Of a stretch of DNA of 64,000 nt, positions 41,641 through 51,856 are shown piece by piece. This DNA is from Blastocladiella emersonii ATCC 22665 (Eukaryota > Blastocladiomycota > Blastocladiomycetes > Blastocladiales > Blastocladiaceae): positions 895,501-959,500 of the forward strand of contig JANHCV010000005.1 in assembly GCA_025594325.1 (NCBI GenBank), given 5' to 3'. The notes under the pieces were generated by a model that saw nothing but the letters and a program-made list of their open reading frames with translations, did no database searches and was not told where the DNA came from. Position 1 is the stretch's first letter. The number at the start of each line of letters is the position of its first letter. The position numbers and the translations under genes were made by a program.

Positions 41641-44099
41641 ATGAACAACATCAACGTCAACAACGTCGACGCCAACCAGCTCGCGCAAATGCTCGCGCAC
41701 GCGCACCACCAGCACCACCGCACCGAGGAACACGTCGACGTCCCCGAGGACATGGACGTGGACCAGTCGCAGGAGGCCCTCGATTTCGCTGAGAAGATCC
41801 GCAAGCAGACGATCGAGAACGCGGACCCGCCCGAGGTCCTCGCCCAGCGCGCACGCGATGCGCCACCCGGGCAGCCCGGCGACGCTGCGCGGACGCTGTT
41901 CGGGACTGCGTGGTACGTTGCGCGCCCGCCATCGCGCGACCCACGACGCGACGCGATGCTCACCCCACGTCCCCTCCGTCTAGGCTCATGAGCCACTACG
42001 AGCTCGCCGACAGCTTCAACATCCCGCGCCAGGACCTGTACGACCACTACAAGCGGTACTGCGAGACCAACAGCGTCAACCCCGTCAACTCGGCCACCTT
42101 CGGCAAGATCGTGCGCGTGCTTTGGCCCGACCTCAAGACGCGCCGCCTCGGCACCCGCGGCCAGAGCAAGTACCACTACTGCGGCATTCGCGTCAAGGGC
42201 GCCCAATACCACCACTCGCAGGTCCTCCAGATGCAGAACCCGTTCGCCGCACTCGTCATGTCCGGGTACGCGTTATCGCGGGCGACTGGCAACTCGCTCA
42301 TCGGCTAACATCCCACCGCGTCGAATGTAGCCTCAACGGGCTCACGCTCAACCCCATCTTCGGCGACGCCGCGCACCTTACGAGCATCCCGCTCCCCGAC
42401 TTCCCGACCATCTCCGAGTCCTTCATCCCGCTCGGCGCCACGCCCGAGCTCGTGCAGCACTTTGTGCAGGCGTACAAGCTGCACTGCCAGTCGATCCTCG
42501 ACTCGCTGCAGATCATGCAGTTCCAGCAGGTCGAGACGCTGCTGCGCGGGTTCTGGACCGCGCTGCCAGAGAACTCGCGCCGCCTCGTCAACAGCCCCGA
42601 GTCGGTCGAGCTGATCTGGCGGTGCGACTCGATCCTGTACGACACCATCATGAACGTGCTGCTGCCGAGCCCGCTGCACCAGCTGCCCATGCCCGTGACC
42701 CAGGCCGTGCGCCACTTCGCGCGCCAGCTCGAGACGTGGATCCTCGGCGCCATGGAAGGATACACGCACATGCTCGTCGCCCGCAAGGTCGAGGTCGCCA
42801 AGGTGTTTGCCCAGCAGCTCAAGCGCCACACGTCGCTCAACTTCCTCGCCCAGGCCGCCGCCCAGGTCCTCGAGTCCACCGAGAACATGCACACCATGTT
42901 CATGGAGTGGAGCAAGCTCGATTTCGAGGGGCTCAAGGACCAGGCCTCGTGGGTCACCGAGTGCCGCAAGGTCGACGTGATCCAGATCGCCGAGATGGAG
43001 GTCAAGAACCTGCTCACGTCCTCGACCAAGCTCGAGCAGTGGACCGTGTGGCTCGACAGCGTCATTGCGCGGTTCCTCGACGAGGTTCGTTTCCCGCTCA
43101 TGTCCGCGTTCTGTACGCCGTCTCCTCACTCACGCTGCTCCCCTGATTGCGCAGAAACTCGACCCGGCGCGGTACATCAACCAGGCCCGCCAATTTATTC
43201 TCAAGTGGAACTTTTACGGCTCGCTGTGCCTGCGCGACCTGACGCTGCGGTCCATGAGCACTTTCGGCTCGTTCCACATCCTGCGCCTCTTCATCGACGA
43301 GTACATCTTCTTCGTCGTCGAGCAGCGCATCGCCAACGTCCAGAGCCTCTCGACCGGCTCCATGCCCGCCGCACCCACGCCGCACCAGCAACAGCAGCAG
43401 CAGCAACAGCAGATGCAGGCCGCGCACGCCCACGCCCACGCGCAGGCTCAGGCTCAAGCGCAGGCGCAGGCGCAGGCCCACCATGCGCAGATGCAGGCCG
43501 TGGCCGCCGCCGCCGTGTCGGCCCCGCTCCCTGTTCCGCCACCCGTCTCCGCGCCACCAGCGCCCGCCGTCCCGATTTCTGTGTCTTCGGCGCCCGCGCC
43601 CATGGCCTCCCTGCCACCACCGCCGATCCTCGGCGCGGCGCCGCTCCCCATGGTCACGCCGACCGCTTCGCCATCACTCGGCCTCGGCAACGGCGTTCCC
43701 CATACCGATCCAGCGCTGGCCAGCGCGAACGCCATGGCCGTTGCTGCCGCGGCCGTGGCGGCCGCCGCTGCAGCCGCCTCGATGCACTCGACGCCCACGC
43801 CAAGTCTCGCACCACCCTCCATCACCTCCGCACCACCCGCCATGTCGCAGCAGTCGATCCAGGAGCAGTTCGAGCAGAACAACGCCGAGCTGATGGCCGA
43901 GATCCGCGAGGCGTTCCAGTTCATGGGCGAGACCGCGGAGTCGGCGACGGCGGCAGCGCCACCAGGCGGCGGCGGCGGCGTGTCCGACCCGATGGCCGGG
44001 TTGTCTCAACTCGGTGCGGGAACGACGGCGGCGGCGGCAACGGGCGAGCCCGGGTCGCAGGCGGCGCCGCCAACGGCGGGGAACCCGGCGTCTTCTTGA
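41641..44099 (+). CDS. RFX-family transcription factor
   Basis: Exons 41641-41912, 41984-42265, 42331-43084, 43155-44099; 750 residues. The winged-helix RFX DNA-binding domain (about 90-165) includes HYELADSFNIPRQDLYDHY, NSATFGKIVRVLWPDL and the diagnostic TRRLGTRGQSKYHYCGI. The following conserved region (LPDFPTISESF, LLRGFWTALPENSRRLVNSP, VARKVEVAKVFAQQLKRHTS, KWNFYGSLCLRDLTLRS) matches the extended dimerisation part of RFX proteins. A Gln run and a long Ala/Pro/Gln-rich tail finish the protein. RFX proteins control ciliary genes in animals but cell cycle and DNA-damage genes in ascomycetes and yeasts; here the gene sits head to head with a ciliary gene. One intron lies just before the DNA-binding domain and another after it. 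Confidence 0.93.
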
Positions 44100-45359
44100 C
44101 GCGGCGCGGGTGGAGTATCATACATTCAGCGTGTCTTTCATCGACTTTGGCTCGGCCGTGATACGAGGTTGATGCGGAGGAGCTGGCTCGCGGCGCTCAT
44201 CCCACATGACTCGATCTCGCCCAGGTTCGCGGCCGCTTTCATCCCCGACGCGCGATCGGACTGTCGCTCCCAGGCACAACCCCATAGATCATGCAATGAA
44301 GCTTCTTACCTCATGCAACTTATCCGCTGCAACCTGCTTATGACTCTTCTTGCTTTGAATCGGCTCCATCGCGCGCAAGACTCGCCCTGCTCGACCGCCG
44401 ATGCGCCTCCGCCCGTATTGCTGCTGGCGCCGCGGCTCTCGGCAAGGTATTTGCCCGGTCCATGTCCTTGATTGTGTGACTGGCGCACGTCGTATGGCCC
44501 TTGTTTTTCGATGAATCCACGCGTCTGATTCACGTCGGAGGAACTCGCTCGCTTCAGCGGAGCGGCCAAACACGTTTGTGATCCCCAGCCCGAATGTGCA
44601 CGTGTCGTCTTCATGGTATGCGCGTCGTGCTCGCTTGGTCTAGCAGCGCAGCAATACGCGCAAACTCGCGCGTTGGAGTAATCCGTGTTGGGCTCGGTGT
44701 TGGGACGAGAAGCACTGCCTGCCGACTACCAAGGGAGGCCGACAGCACCCAAGAAGACGCAAACGCATACACGTTTATCTGGCCGAAATCCCAGTGACGA
44801 CGCGCTCGCCCGACACTTTTCTTGTCCGGTCGTGCTCGTTGACGTGACAGCGGGCTCCTCTGAGCTGTCTTCATCGATGCCGAGCGTGTGAATCAATGGA
44901 CCCAAGCCGGAACTGATTCATCTTGGCAACGAGTCTGGTGTACGCCCGGACATTATTCCCTCACAAATGGGATCTTACGGATGGAATCGTTTGCTGGACA
45001 TGGCTCGCACGATCGCCGTGAAAAGTCCGCGGCGCGCGTGCGAGCCATGCCCTCGTCTTGATCTCCGTGATCCTCTGCGCGAGGGCGAGTTACTCATTTC
45101 TATACAAGTCGCGCATACGCTGCTCGCGAACTCGCACTTTGTTCCGATCCGTGGCACGCCATGCGCTGAGTACGAGCAGCATCAAAAAGCTCCGCGTGAA
45201 TGAAACTGGCGGCACCCAAAAGAAAAAACGCAAAAACATGTATCTCCAACACGCCGGTGGTTCCACACCAAGGATACTTCCTAAAGCTTTATTCCGCCGG
45301 TCGCACTTGATCGCGAAGTCAGCGTTATTCTGTCGGCCGCATACATCGCTCTTTCTGCC
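44100..45359. pseudogene. Decayed remnants of a small repeat-gene family, part 1
   Basis: No intact gene. The stretch 44190-44320 resembles 45955-46080: both have a CACATGAC site, a GCGCGATC-GG element, CCCATAGA and an ATG-rich start, as in duplicated promoters. At 44888-45110 lies copy 1 of a repeat that reads, with interruptions, PELIHLGNESGVRP, QMGSYGWNRLLDMARTIAV, PRRACEPCPRLDLRDPLREG. The remainder to 45359 shows nothing I can place. Confidence 0.5.
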
Positions 45360-45758
45360 GTGTCAATCGATGCACCCGAACCGGAACTGATTCATCTCGA
45401 CGAGCAGTCTGCTGTATGCCCGGACTTTCTTCTCTTGCAAATGGGCTCCTACGGATGCAATCGCTTTTTGGACATGTCTCGCACGATCGCCGTGAAAGGA
45501 CCGCGGCGCGCGACCATGCCAATCAATGCACCGGAGCCGGAACTGATTCATCTCGACAACGAGTCTGGTGTACGCCCGGACTTTCTTCCCTCGCAAATGG
45601 GCCCTTACGGATGGAATCGCTTTCTGGACATGGCTCGCACGATCGCCGTGAAAAGACCGCGGCGCGCGTGCGAACCATGTCCTTGCATTGACATCCGTGA
45701 TCCTCTGCGCGAGGGCGACTCGTTCATGTCCATTAAAGCTGTGCACACGCAGCTCTAG
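45360..45758 (+). pseudogene. ORF with a tandem 52-residue duplication, repeat-family fragment
   Basis: 132-codon open frame containing two in-frame copies of a unit with a 156-bp period (about 45363-45518 and 45519-45674). Each copy reads APEPELIHLD, then an RPDFLPSQMGPYGWNRFLDM-like part and ARTIAVKRPRRA. The second continues into CEPCPCIDIRDPLREGD and a stop. Copy 1 at 44888 and a diverged copy near 46705 share the unit. The copies are close at DNA level, so the duplication is fairly recent. No known domain. It could be a small gene, but neighbouring copies are broken, so I favour a fragment. Confidence 0.45.
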
Positions 45759-47137
45759 GTGGGCTAAAATACATCTTTATTCCCCCGATGGCCTCCCTTC
45801 CCTCCCTTCCTTACCCCGCGAGAACGTTTGGAGGCCGTCCTTGCACATTCCACAGTTAAAACCTCACGTCTTAAGTCACATCGGCTGGTTCTTCACTCCT
45901 CCAATGCCCGCAAACGGTCGACTGAGACGCTACGGTGTCGCGCCACGTTGAGCGTTCTGCGCGCTGCTCATTTCACATGACCCGCACCACTTCGTTTTCG
46001 CCGTCGAGCGCGCGATCCGGCTGGCCCTCTCGGACGCAACCCATAGAATCTGCTATGCATTACTTAACCTGCTGCAACATACTCAAGACGGCTCCAACAT
46101 TCAATCCTGAGAATTTGCTGCGCTTCGTGAGCGTGGGAGCACCGCCGCCTGGTCTCAAGCTGCGCACGCTGGAGTTCTGCGACTGTCACTCCGACTGCTC
46201 ACGCGGCTCGCTCGCGGACTTCTTGCGACCAAGTGGTTGTGGCGACGTCGGTGTCATCAATATCTCTTAGATCCAGGTGGTGGTGGTACTCACACTTGTT
46301 TCCACCATGCGCAAGGGGGTGGTCACGCTCGTGGACTCTGCACTCGTCCCAGGAGTGTCTTCATATTGGTGCTTGTCGCGTGATTGCTCGGCCTCGACTG
46401 CCAAGCACTTGGGTTGTGTACTCGCCCAAGTTTCTCCTCGACAACATCACCTATCAAGTCCAAGAAGTTACTAGTCTGGTAAAACGCGGTGTGGTGCCCA
46501 AGAATTTGGTAACAACGATGCACTCGCGTACACGTCCAGACACTTCCACTTCTCACTCGTCCGCGATACTGCCGAACTCTTGACCGAGCAGGAGCGCAAG
46601 GGCGGCGACGTGGGCGCTCTTCTGGCATACGAGAGCGTGGATCTCCGAGACCTAATCAGCTTGCTCAGCCCAGCGTGAACACTCACACGCGAACAGCTTG
46701 TACTTGGCCGACCTGTCGCGCGACGATGGCCTCGCGCGGATGGCGCTGTATGCTCGACATGGCCCGCCCGCGCGTCGTGAAAAGGCCGCGTCGCGCGAGC
46801 GGGCCGTGTCCTCGATTCTTCATCCGCGGGTGCGTCCTCACGCACCGACGCCTGACCCGTCCTTGCTGTCCGCGCGCGTCGAGCGACGCTACAATACACT
46901 CGAGTTCTTATCGCACTCGCAAAGCAGTCTCACCAGAGTCCAGGAAGTTCCCGTTGGATCATCGAGCACGGGTTGCTCAATGTATGAGATGAGAGGAGTC
47001 GCTATCGGCCGGAGAATTCAAGAAGAAACGATCATGAATAGAGAGATAAACAGGTGGTAGGCGAGGCGCACGATCGGTGCACGCGGGGTGGTGGTGGGGT
47101 AGGAAATGCGAGGGTCGAGTAGTCGGGGAGGAGGACC
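45759..47137. pseudogene. Decayed remnants of the repeat-gene family, part 2
   Basis: The frame 46055-46270 starts MHYLTCCNILKTAPTFNPEN and holds LRFVSVGAPPPGLKLRTLEF before a stop. Downstream, pieces in shifted frames read TWVVYSPKFLLDNITYQVQE, then ALAYTSRHFHFSLVRDTAEL and GALLAYESVDLRDLISLLSP (stop at 46676-46678). At 46705-46870 a diverged copy of the tail unit reads RGWRCMLDMARPRVVKRPRR. The order promoter, body, tail suggests one inactivated gene of a few hundred codons. From 46880 to 47137 I see nothing. Confidence 0.5.
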
Positions 47138-47685
47138 TTACTCCTGGTCGGGCATGGCGTTCACGGCGGCTAGAAGGTGCGAGAGTGGGACGGTGAGTTG
47201 GGCGGGTGGTGCGGGTCGTCGGAGCGAGAGCCGACGTACGGTTGTGGAAGGCGGTCTTGGTGCTACACGGTCGCAAGTCGCGTTAGTCACTGTTCGACGG
47301 CAGCAGCAACAATTAGCCTGAAAATCACCCGTCGCCCCAGAAAAAGCGCTTGGCACGGACGTGGAGGTAGGGGTAGGGGGTGAACTTGAGCTCGGTGTGC
47401 TTGAGGTGCTCCTGGTGCTCCTTGAACAGCATGTAGGCGTTGACGGTGGTCAGGGCGAGGGCGGGGAGGCCGACAAACCAGGTGATCTTGATCCAGAGGT
47501 TGCCGTTGGCTAGTTGTTGGACGAGGTAAGTCTCGGTCCGGGTCCACGTCGCGACCAGCACGCGTACCATCGGCAGCCTTGGCCTGAGCGGCCTCGGACT
47601 CGAGGATAGCCTTACCGGCCTCGGAGATGCGGGGCTCGGCGACGGTGGCGAAGCGGCGGGCGGGGCGAGCGAGGCGGGCGAACAT
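47138..47685 (-). CDS. COX13: Cytochrome c oxidase subunit VIa (COX13/COX6A)
   Basis: Small one-helix subunit of complex IV in the inner mitochondrial membrane. Four exons: 47685-47568, 47509-47329, 47262-47240, 47169-47138; 117 residues. Presequence-like start MFARLARPARRFATV; membrane helix WIKITWFVGLPALALTTVNA; family signature LKFTPYPYLHVRAKRFFWGD, then GTKTAFHNPAVNAMPDQE assembled from the last three exons. Exon 3 is a 23-nt microexon, and without the two small 3' exons the protein would lose its conserved end, which is the evidence for them. The donor of intron 2 is the weak GTGATT. Confidence 0.92.
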
Positions 47686-48130
47686 GGTGACGACTTGAAA
47701 GAGAAAGGCGCGGCGGTGGCGCAGTTAGCCTTCCGGGCCGAGAGATCGAGTCGGCGACTTCATTGCGCCGAGCGGCGGGTGCATGCTATGCGGTGGTCCG
47801 TACCAGACGACGACGGCGTGGGTGTAAGCGTTGGCGACGGCGGCGGGCTTGCAGGAAAGCGGCGCAGAGGCGAGAGAAACGCAAAAAGCTTGTTTCCGCC
47901 GCATCACCTGATGCAGCGTGCCCGGGTGGCTCAACAGGATTTTCACGTTTTCTCTCGCCTCGTTGCCCTGCCCTTTTGTTCATCGCCCACTCCTCTGCAA
48001 TGTACATACTCGGCCGAGCCGTAACCCGGCGCAATGAACCCATGCATCTCTCTGTAATGCGGCAAGTCTAATCGCGTCGCTCGTCGCGCCCGACCGACCA
48101 GAACCCCGCCAACTCCATCAATCGACCACC
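47686..48130. other. Intergenic region between COX13 and TIM10
   Basis: Divergent promoter region of two nuclear genes for mitochondrial proteins, 445 bp. No coding signal, TATA box or repeat stands out. Confidence 0.5.
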
Positions 48131-48454
48131 ATGAGCTTCATGCGCCAGCAGCAGCAGATGCAGATGCAGATCACGCCGGCCCTGGCCGCCATGGAGCAGC
48201 AGATGGACACGATGAGCGACATGTTCAACCGGTACGCCGCGTCCGGTCGCACTCAGTGCGGGAACCCGCGCGCTGACCCGCTTCATCCGTGTAGGATCGG
48301 TCGCCTGTGCCACGAGAAGTGCATCGTCGGCCCGTACTACGAGCCCACGCTGACCAAGGGCGAGTCCGTGTGCACGGACCGCTGCGTCGCCAAGTTCTTT
48401 GACGTGTCGTACAAGGTGTCGGCCAAGCTGGCGGGCAAGCAGCAGCCGCAGTAG
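48131..48454 (+). CDS. TIM10: Mitochondrial intermembrane-space chaperone TIM10
   Basis: Small Tim protein that escorts hydrophobic carriers across the intermembrane space with Tim9. Exons 48131-48231 and 48295-48454, 63-nt intron, 86 residues, the usual length. Twin CX3C motifs CHEKC and CTDRC are present, with KGESVCTDRCVAKFFDV matching the Tim10 type (KGESVC-DRCV-K) rather than Tim9. Start context ACCACCATG. Confidence 0.93.
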   Translation: MSFMRQQQQMQMQITPALAAMEQQMDTMSDMFNRYAASGRTQCGNPRADPLHPCRIGRLCHEKCIVGPYYEPTLTKGESVCTDRCVAKFFDVSYKVSAKLAGKQQPQ

Positions 48455-48786
48455 GTCCCGGCCGGCATTGGTGCCGCAGCGCACCACCCCTGTAAGTTAT
48501 CCCATTGAATTTCCGAGCCTATATACACGACCATGATTTAGTAGTACACGACATAAGAGCGGTGGTCGTCGTGGCCCACGCGTCGCCAAATTTGGCTGGT
48601 GCAAAGAAGCTTCCACGGTGCGGGCGGGCGGTCGGCTTGGCGCATCGCGTGCGTGCTGCATCGAGCGCCGCCGCCGCCTCCCCACCCACCGCGCTCCCTT
48701 CCTCTCTCTCTCCCCTCGCAACTCTCCAGCGGGCTCTCCACCCTGTACACTTGACGCAACCCGGCCAACGAAACCAAACCACCACC

Positions 48787-51700
48787 ATGTATCGCGGGAG
48801 CGAGCAGCCGACGATTGGGCGCGCCATCAACCGGGCCAAGTCGGACCACGAGCTGATGATGGCGATCCGCAAGGCCACGTCGATTGACGAGACGTCGCCC
48901 AAGCAGAAGCACGTCCGCACGTGCATCATGTACACCTGGGACCACAAGACCAGCGTGCCGTTCTGGGTCGCCCTCAAGAACATGCCCATCCTGACCAACG
49001 AGATCCAGTGCTTTAAGGGCCTCATCACCGTGCACAAGGTGATCCGCCAGGGCCACCCGACCACGCTCCCCGAGGCCATCATGGAGGGCCCCTGGCTCGC
49101 CTCGCTGCCGACCATGCTCGTGTCCGAGTTCCGCGGTCCGTTTTCCGCTCTTCTCGCTCGCATTGCCTCGACGCAGCTCTAACCAACCCACCCGTGTACA
49201 CAGGCTACTCGAACCTCATCCGCGGCTACGTCGAGTTCCTCGCGCGCAAGCTGCAGTTCCACCGGCTGCACCCGGACTTCACGGGCACCTTCGACTACGA
49301 GGAGTACGCGGCGCTGCGCGGGACCGCGGACCCGAACGAGGGCTACGAGACCATCATGCAGCTCATGGAGCTGCAGTCGCACCTCGACAACTTCCAGCGC
49401 ACCATCATGGCGTCGCTGCGTTCGTCGCCCGCCATGGAGTGCCGCCTCGCTGCGCTGGTCCCGCTCATCGAGGAGTCGTACGGCATCTACCGGTTCGTGA
49501 CGTCGATGCTGCGCGCCATGCACGCGCGCGTCGGGTCGCTCGACGCCCTCGAGCCGCTGCGCAAGCTGTATGCGTCGCAGCACTTCATGCTGCGCGACTT
49601 CTACCACACGTGCTCGCAGTACCGTTACCTGACGTCGCTCATCACCATCCCGTCGCTCGGCGACCAGCCGCCGTCGCTCTACGACTCGGACGAGGTGGTC
49701 CCCGTGATGCCGTCGCGGCCCGTGACCCCGCCCAACGAGGCCGACGACGACGACGACGCCGCCGACGCCCAGGCCGACCTGTGGGCGCAGTTTGACGTGC
49801 AGCAGCAGCAGGCGGCGCGCGACGCCGAGGCGGAGCGGCAGCGCGCGCTCGAAGCCGAGCGCCTGCGGCAGCAGCAGGAGCAGATGAACGCGCTGGCGCA
49901 GTCGCAGCAGAAGCAGCACGAGCAGTGGGAGCAGGCGGTGCGCGACCGCGACGCGCGGCTGACGGCCTTCTCGGAGCAGCTGCTGCGGGCCAAGGCCCAG
50001 TACGAGCAGGACCAGGCGCTGCTCGCGCAGTACGACGCCAAGCTGCGCGAGCTGCACGCGCAGCTCGCCGCCATGGGGTCCAACCAGTCGGACGCGGTGC
50101 GCGCCCTGCAGGACGAGCTCGCCCAGTGGAAGGCGAAATACGAGGCCCTCGCCAAGCTGTACGCGCAGCTGCGCAAGGAGCACCTCGACCTGCTCACCAA
50201 CTACAAGAACCTCGCCGCGAAATCGCAGGCCGGCAACGTGTCGCAGGACGCCCTCACCAAGCTGCAGAACCAGCTCAACGCCAAGAACCTGCAGCTCGCC
50301 GAGCTCATGGCCGCCCGCGACAAGTACAAGACCCAGGCCGAGATGGCCCGCCAGACCGACGACGAGCTCGAGTCGCTCCGCCTCGCCGCCCGCAACGCCG
50401 AGGCCGAGCTCGGCCGCCTGCGCCGCGAGAAGGAGGAGGAGATCCTGATCCTGCAGTCGGGCATGGACCAGTCGCTGCTCGCGCTCGCCGAGATGAAGCG
50501 CCGGCTCGAGGAGGGCGCCGGGTCCGGGTCCGCCGAGCTCGCCCAGGTCGAGCGCGAGCACGCCGCGCGCCTCGACCAGATCCTCGACGCGATCCTGCTC
50601 GCGTGCGTCAGCAAGGCGCAGCAGGCCGGGTCCGAGCTCGAGAACCCCGCGTTCGTCGGCAACGTGACCGCCACCCCCGAGTACACGCTGTCGGTCGTTG
50701 AGCAGGTCGTCGCCGACGGCACCCACTTTGCGCAGGAGTTTGTCAGCTACCTCGTCGGCGGCGACCAGTCGGGCGCCATCACCTCGGCCAACGCCTTCGC
50801 GTACAATTTCGCCGCGCTGCTCGGCCACGCCAAGGGGTGCCTGCGGCTGACCGACGACGACACCGTCGTCGACGCGGCCGTGTTCGCGGGCCGCCAGGCC
50901 GTGTTCGCCGTGGTGCACATGTTCAACGGGCTCACGTCGCAGCAGCTCGGCACGCTCGACGCGGCGGCGCGGCCCGCGCACGTGCAGCAGCTGAGCGCGC
51001 AGGTCGCGGGCAAGCTGCAGCACGTCGGGTCGGTCATCGAGAAGCTGGTCAAGACCAAGTCGCTGGCGCTGTCGAACGCGGACCTCGAGAACGTGGTCGC
51101 CAACGAGATGGAGGCCGCGTCGCGCGCCATCGAGGACGCCACGGCGCGCCTGCGGGCACTCCTGTCCAAGCCCCTGTTCGACGCGTCGCCCGCCACGGTC
51201 CAGGTGCACGCGGCGATCCTGCAGGCGGCCATGGCGCTGATCCAGGCCATCGCCAACCTGATCCGGTGCGCGACGCTGACGCAGGAGGAGATTGCCGCGC
51301 ACGGCAAGGGCGCAACGGGCGGGTCCGCCGCCGCCTTCTACAAGAAGCACCACCGGTGGACCGAGGGCCTGATTTCGGCCGCCAAAGCCGTCGCCCACGC
51401 GACCTCGGTCCTCGTCGAGACCGCCGACGGCATGGTCCAGGGCAAGTTCTCCATGGAGCAGCTCGTGGTGGCGGCCAACGAGGTGGGCGCCGCCACCGCG
51501 CAGCTCGTGGCCGCGTCGCGCGTCAAGTCGATCGAGGGGTCGCGCACCCAGGACAAGCTCGAGATGGCCGCGTCGGCCGTGACGACGGCGACGCGCGGGC
51601 TTGTCAAGGCGGCCAAGGACGCGGCGCGCAAGCTGCACGAGGACTCGATCATGGTCAACTTTGCGCAGCTGTCGGTCCACGACCTCAAGACCCAGGAGAT

Positions 51701-51800
51701 GGAGCAGCAGGTCAAGATCCTCACCCTCGAGAAGGAGCTCGTCAGCGCGCGCGCCGTGCTCGCCCAGATGCGCAAGGCGTCGTATCACAACGTCGAGTAG
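48787..51800 (+). CDS. SLA2: Endocytic adaptor SLA2 (HIP1R family; ANTH and I/LWEQ domains)
   Basis: Links clathrin coats and PIP2 membranes to actin during endocytosis. Exons 48787-49135 and 49204-51800, 981 residues. ANTH domain: RAINRAKSDHELMMAIRKAT, KHVRTCIMYTWDHKTSVPFW, HKVIRQGHPTTLPEAI, then FLARKLQFHRLHPDFTGTFD. A Gln/Glu/Ala-rich coiled coil covers about 320-560. The C-terminal I/LWEQ (THATCH) actin-binding domain includes FYKKHHRWTEGLISAAKAVA, SRVKSIEGSRTQDKLEMAAS and LEKELVSARAVLAQMRKASY. Donor GTCCGT (49136) is inferred from frame. Convergent with COG4, 56 bp apart. Confidence 0.93.
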
Positions 51801-51856
51801 TTTTGTCGTTCACTTTTGTTTTTGCTCAAAGAACCTCATTTATTCCCCACTCCCAA

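Noticed and set aside
49179-51788. 869-codon open frame antisense to SLA2, and similar long antisense frames (for example 570-2144)
   Set aside because: Shadows produced by strong GC bias at third codon positions; their Arg/Leu/Gly/Val-rich translations show no domain, while the opposite strand encodes clear SLA2 and ABC proteins.
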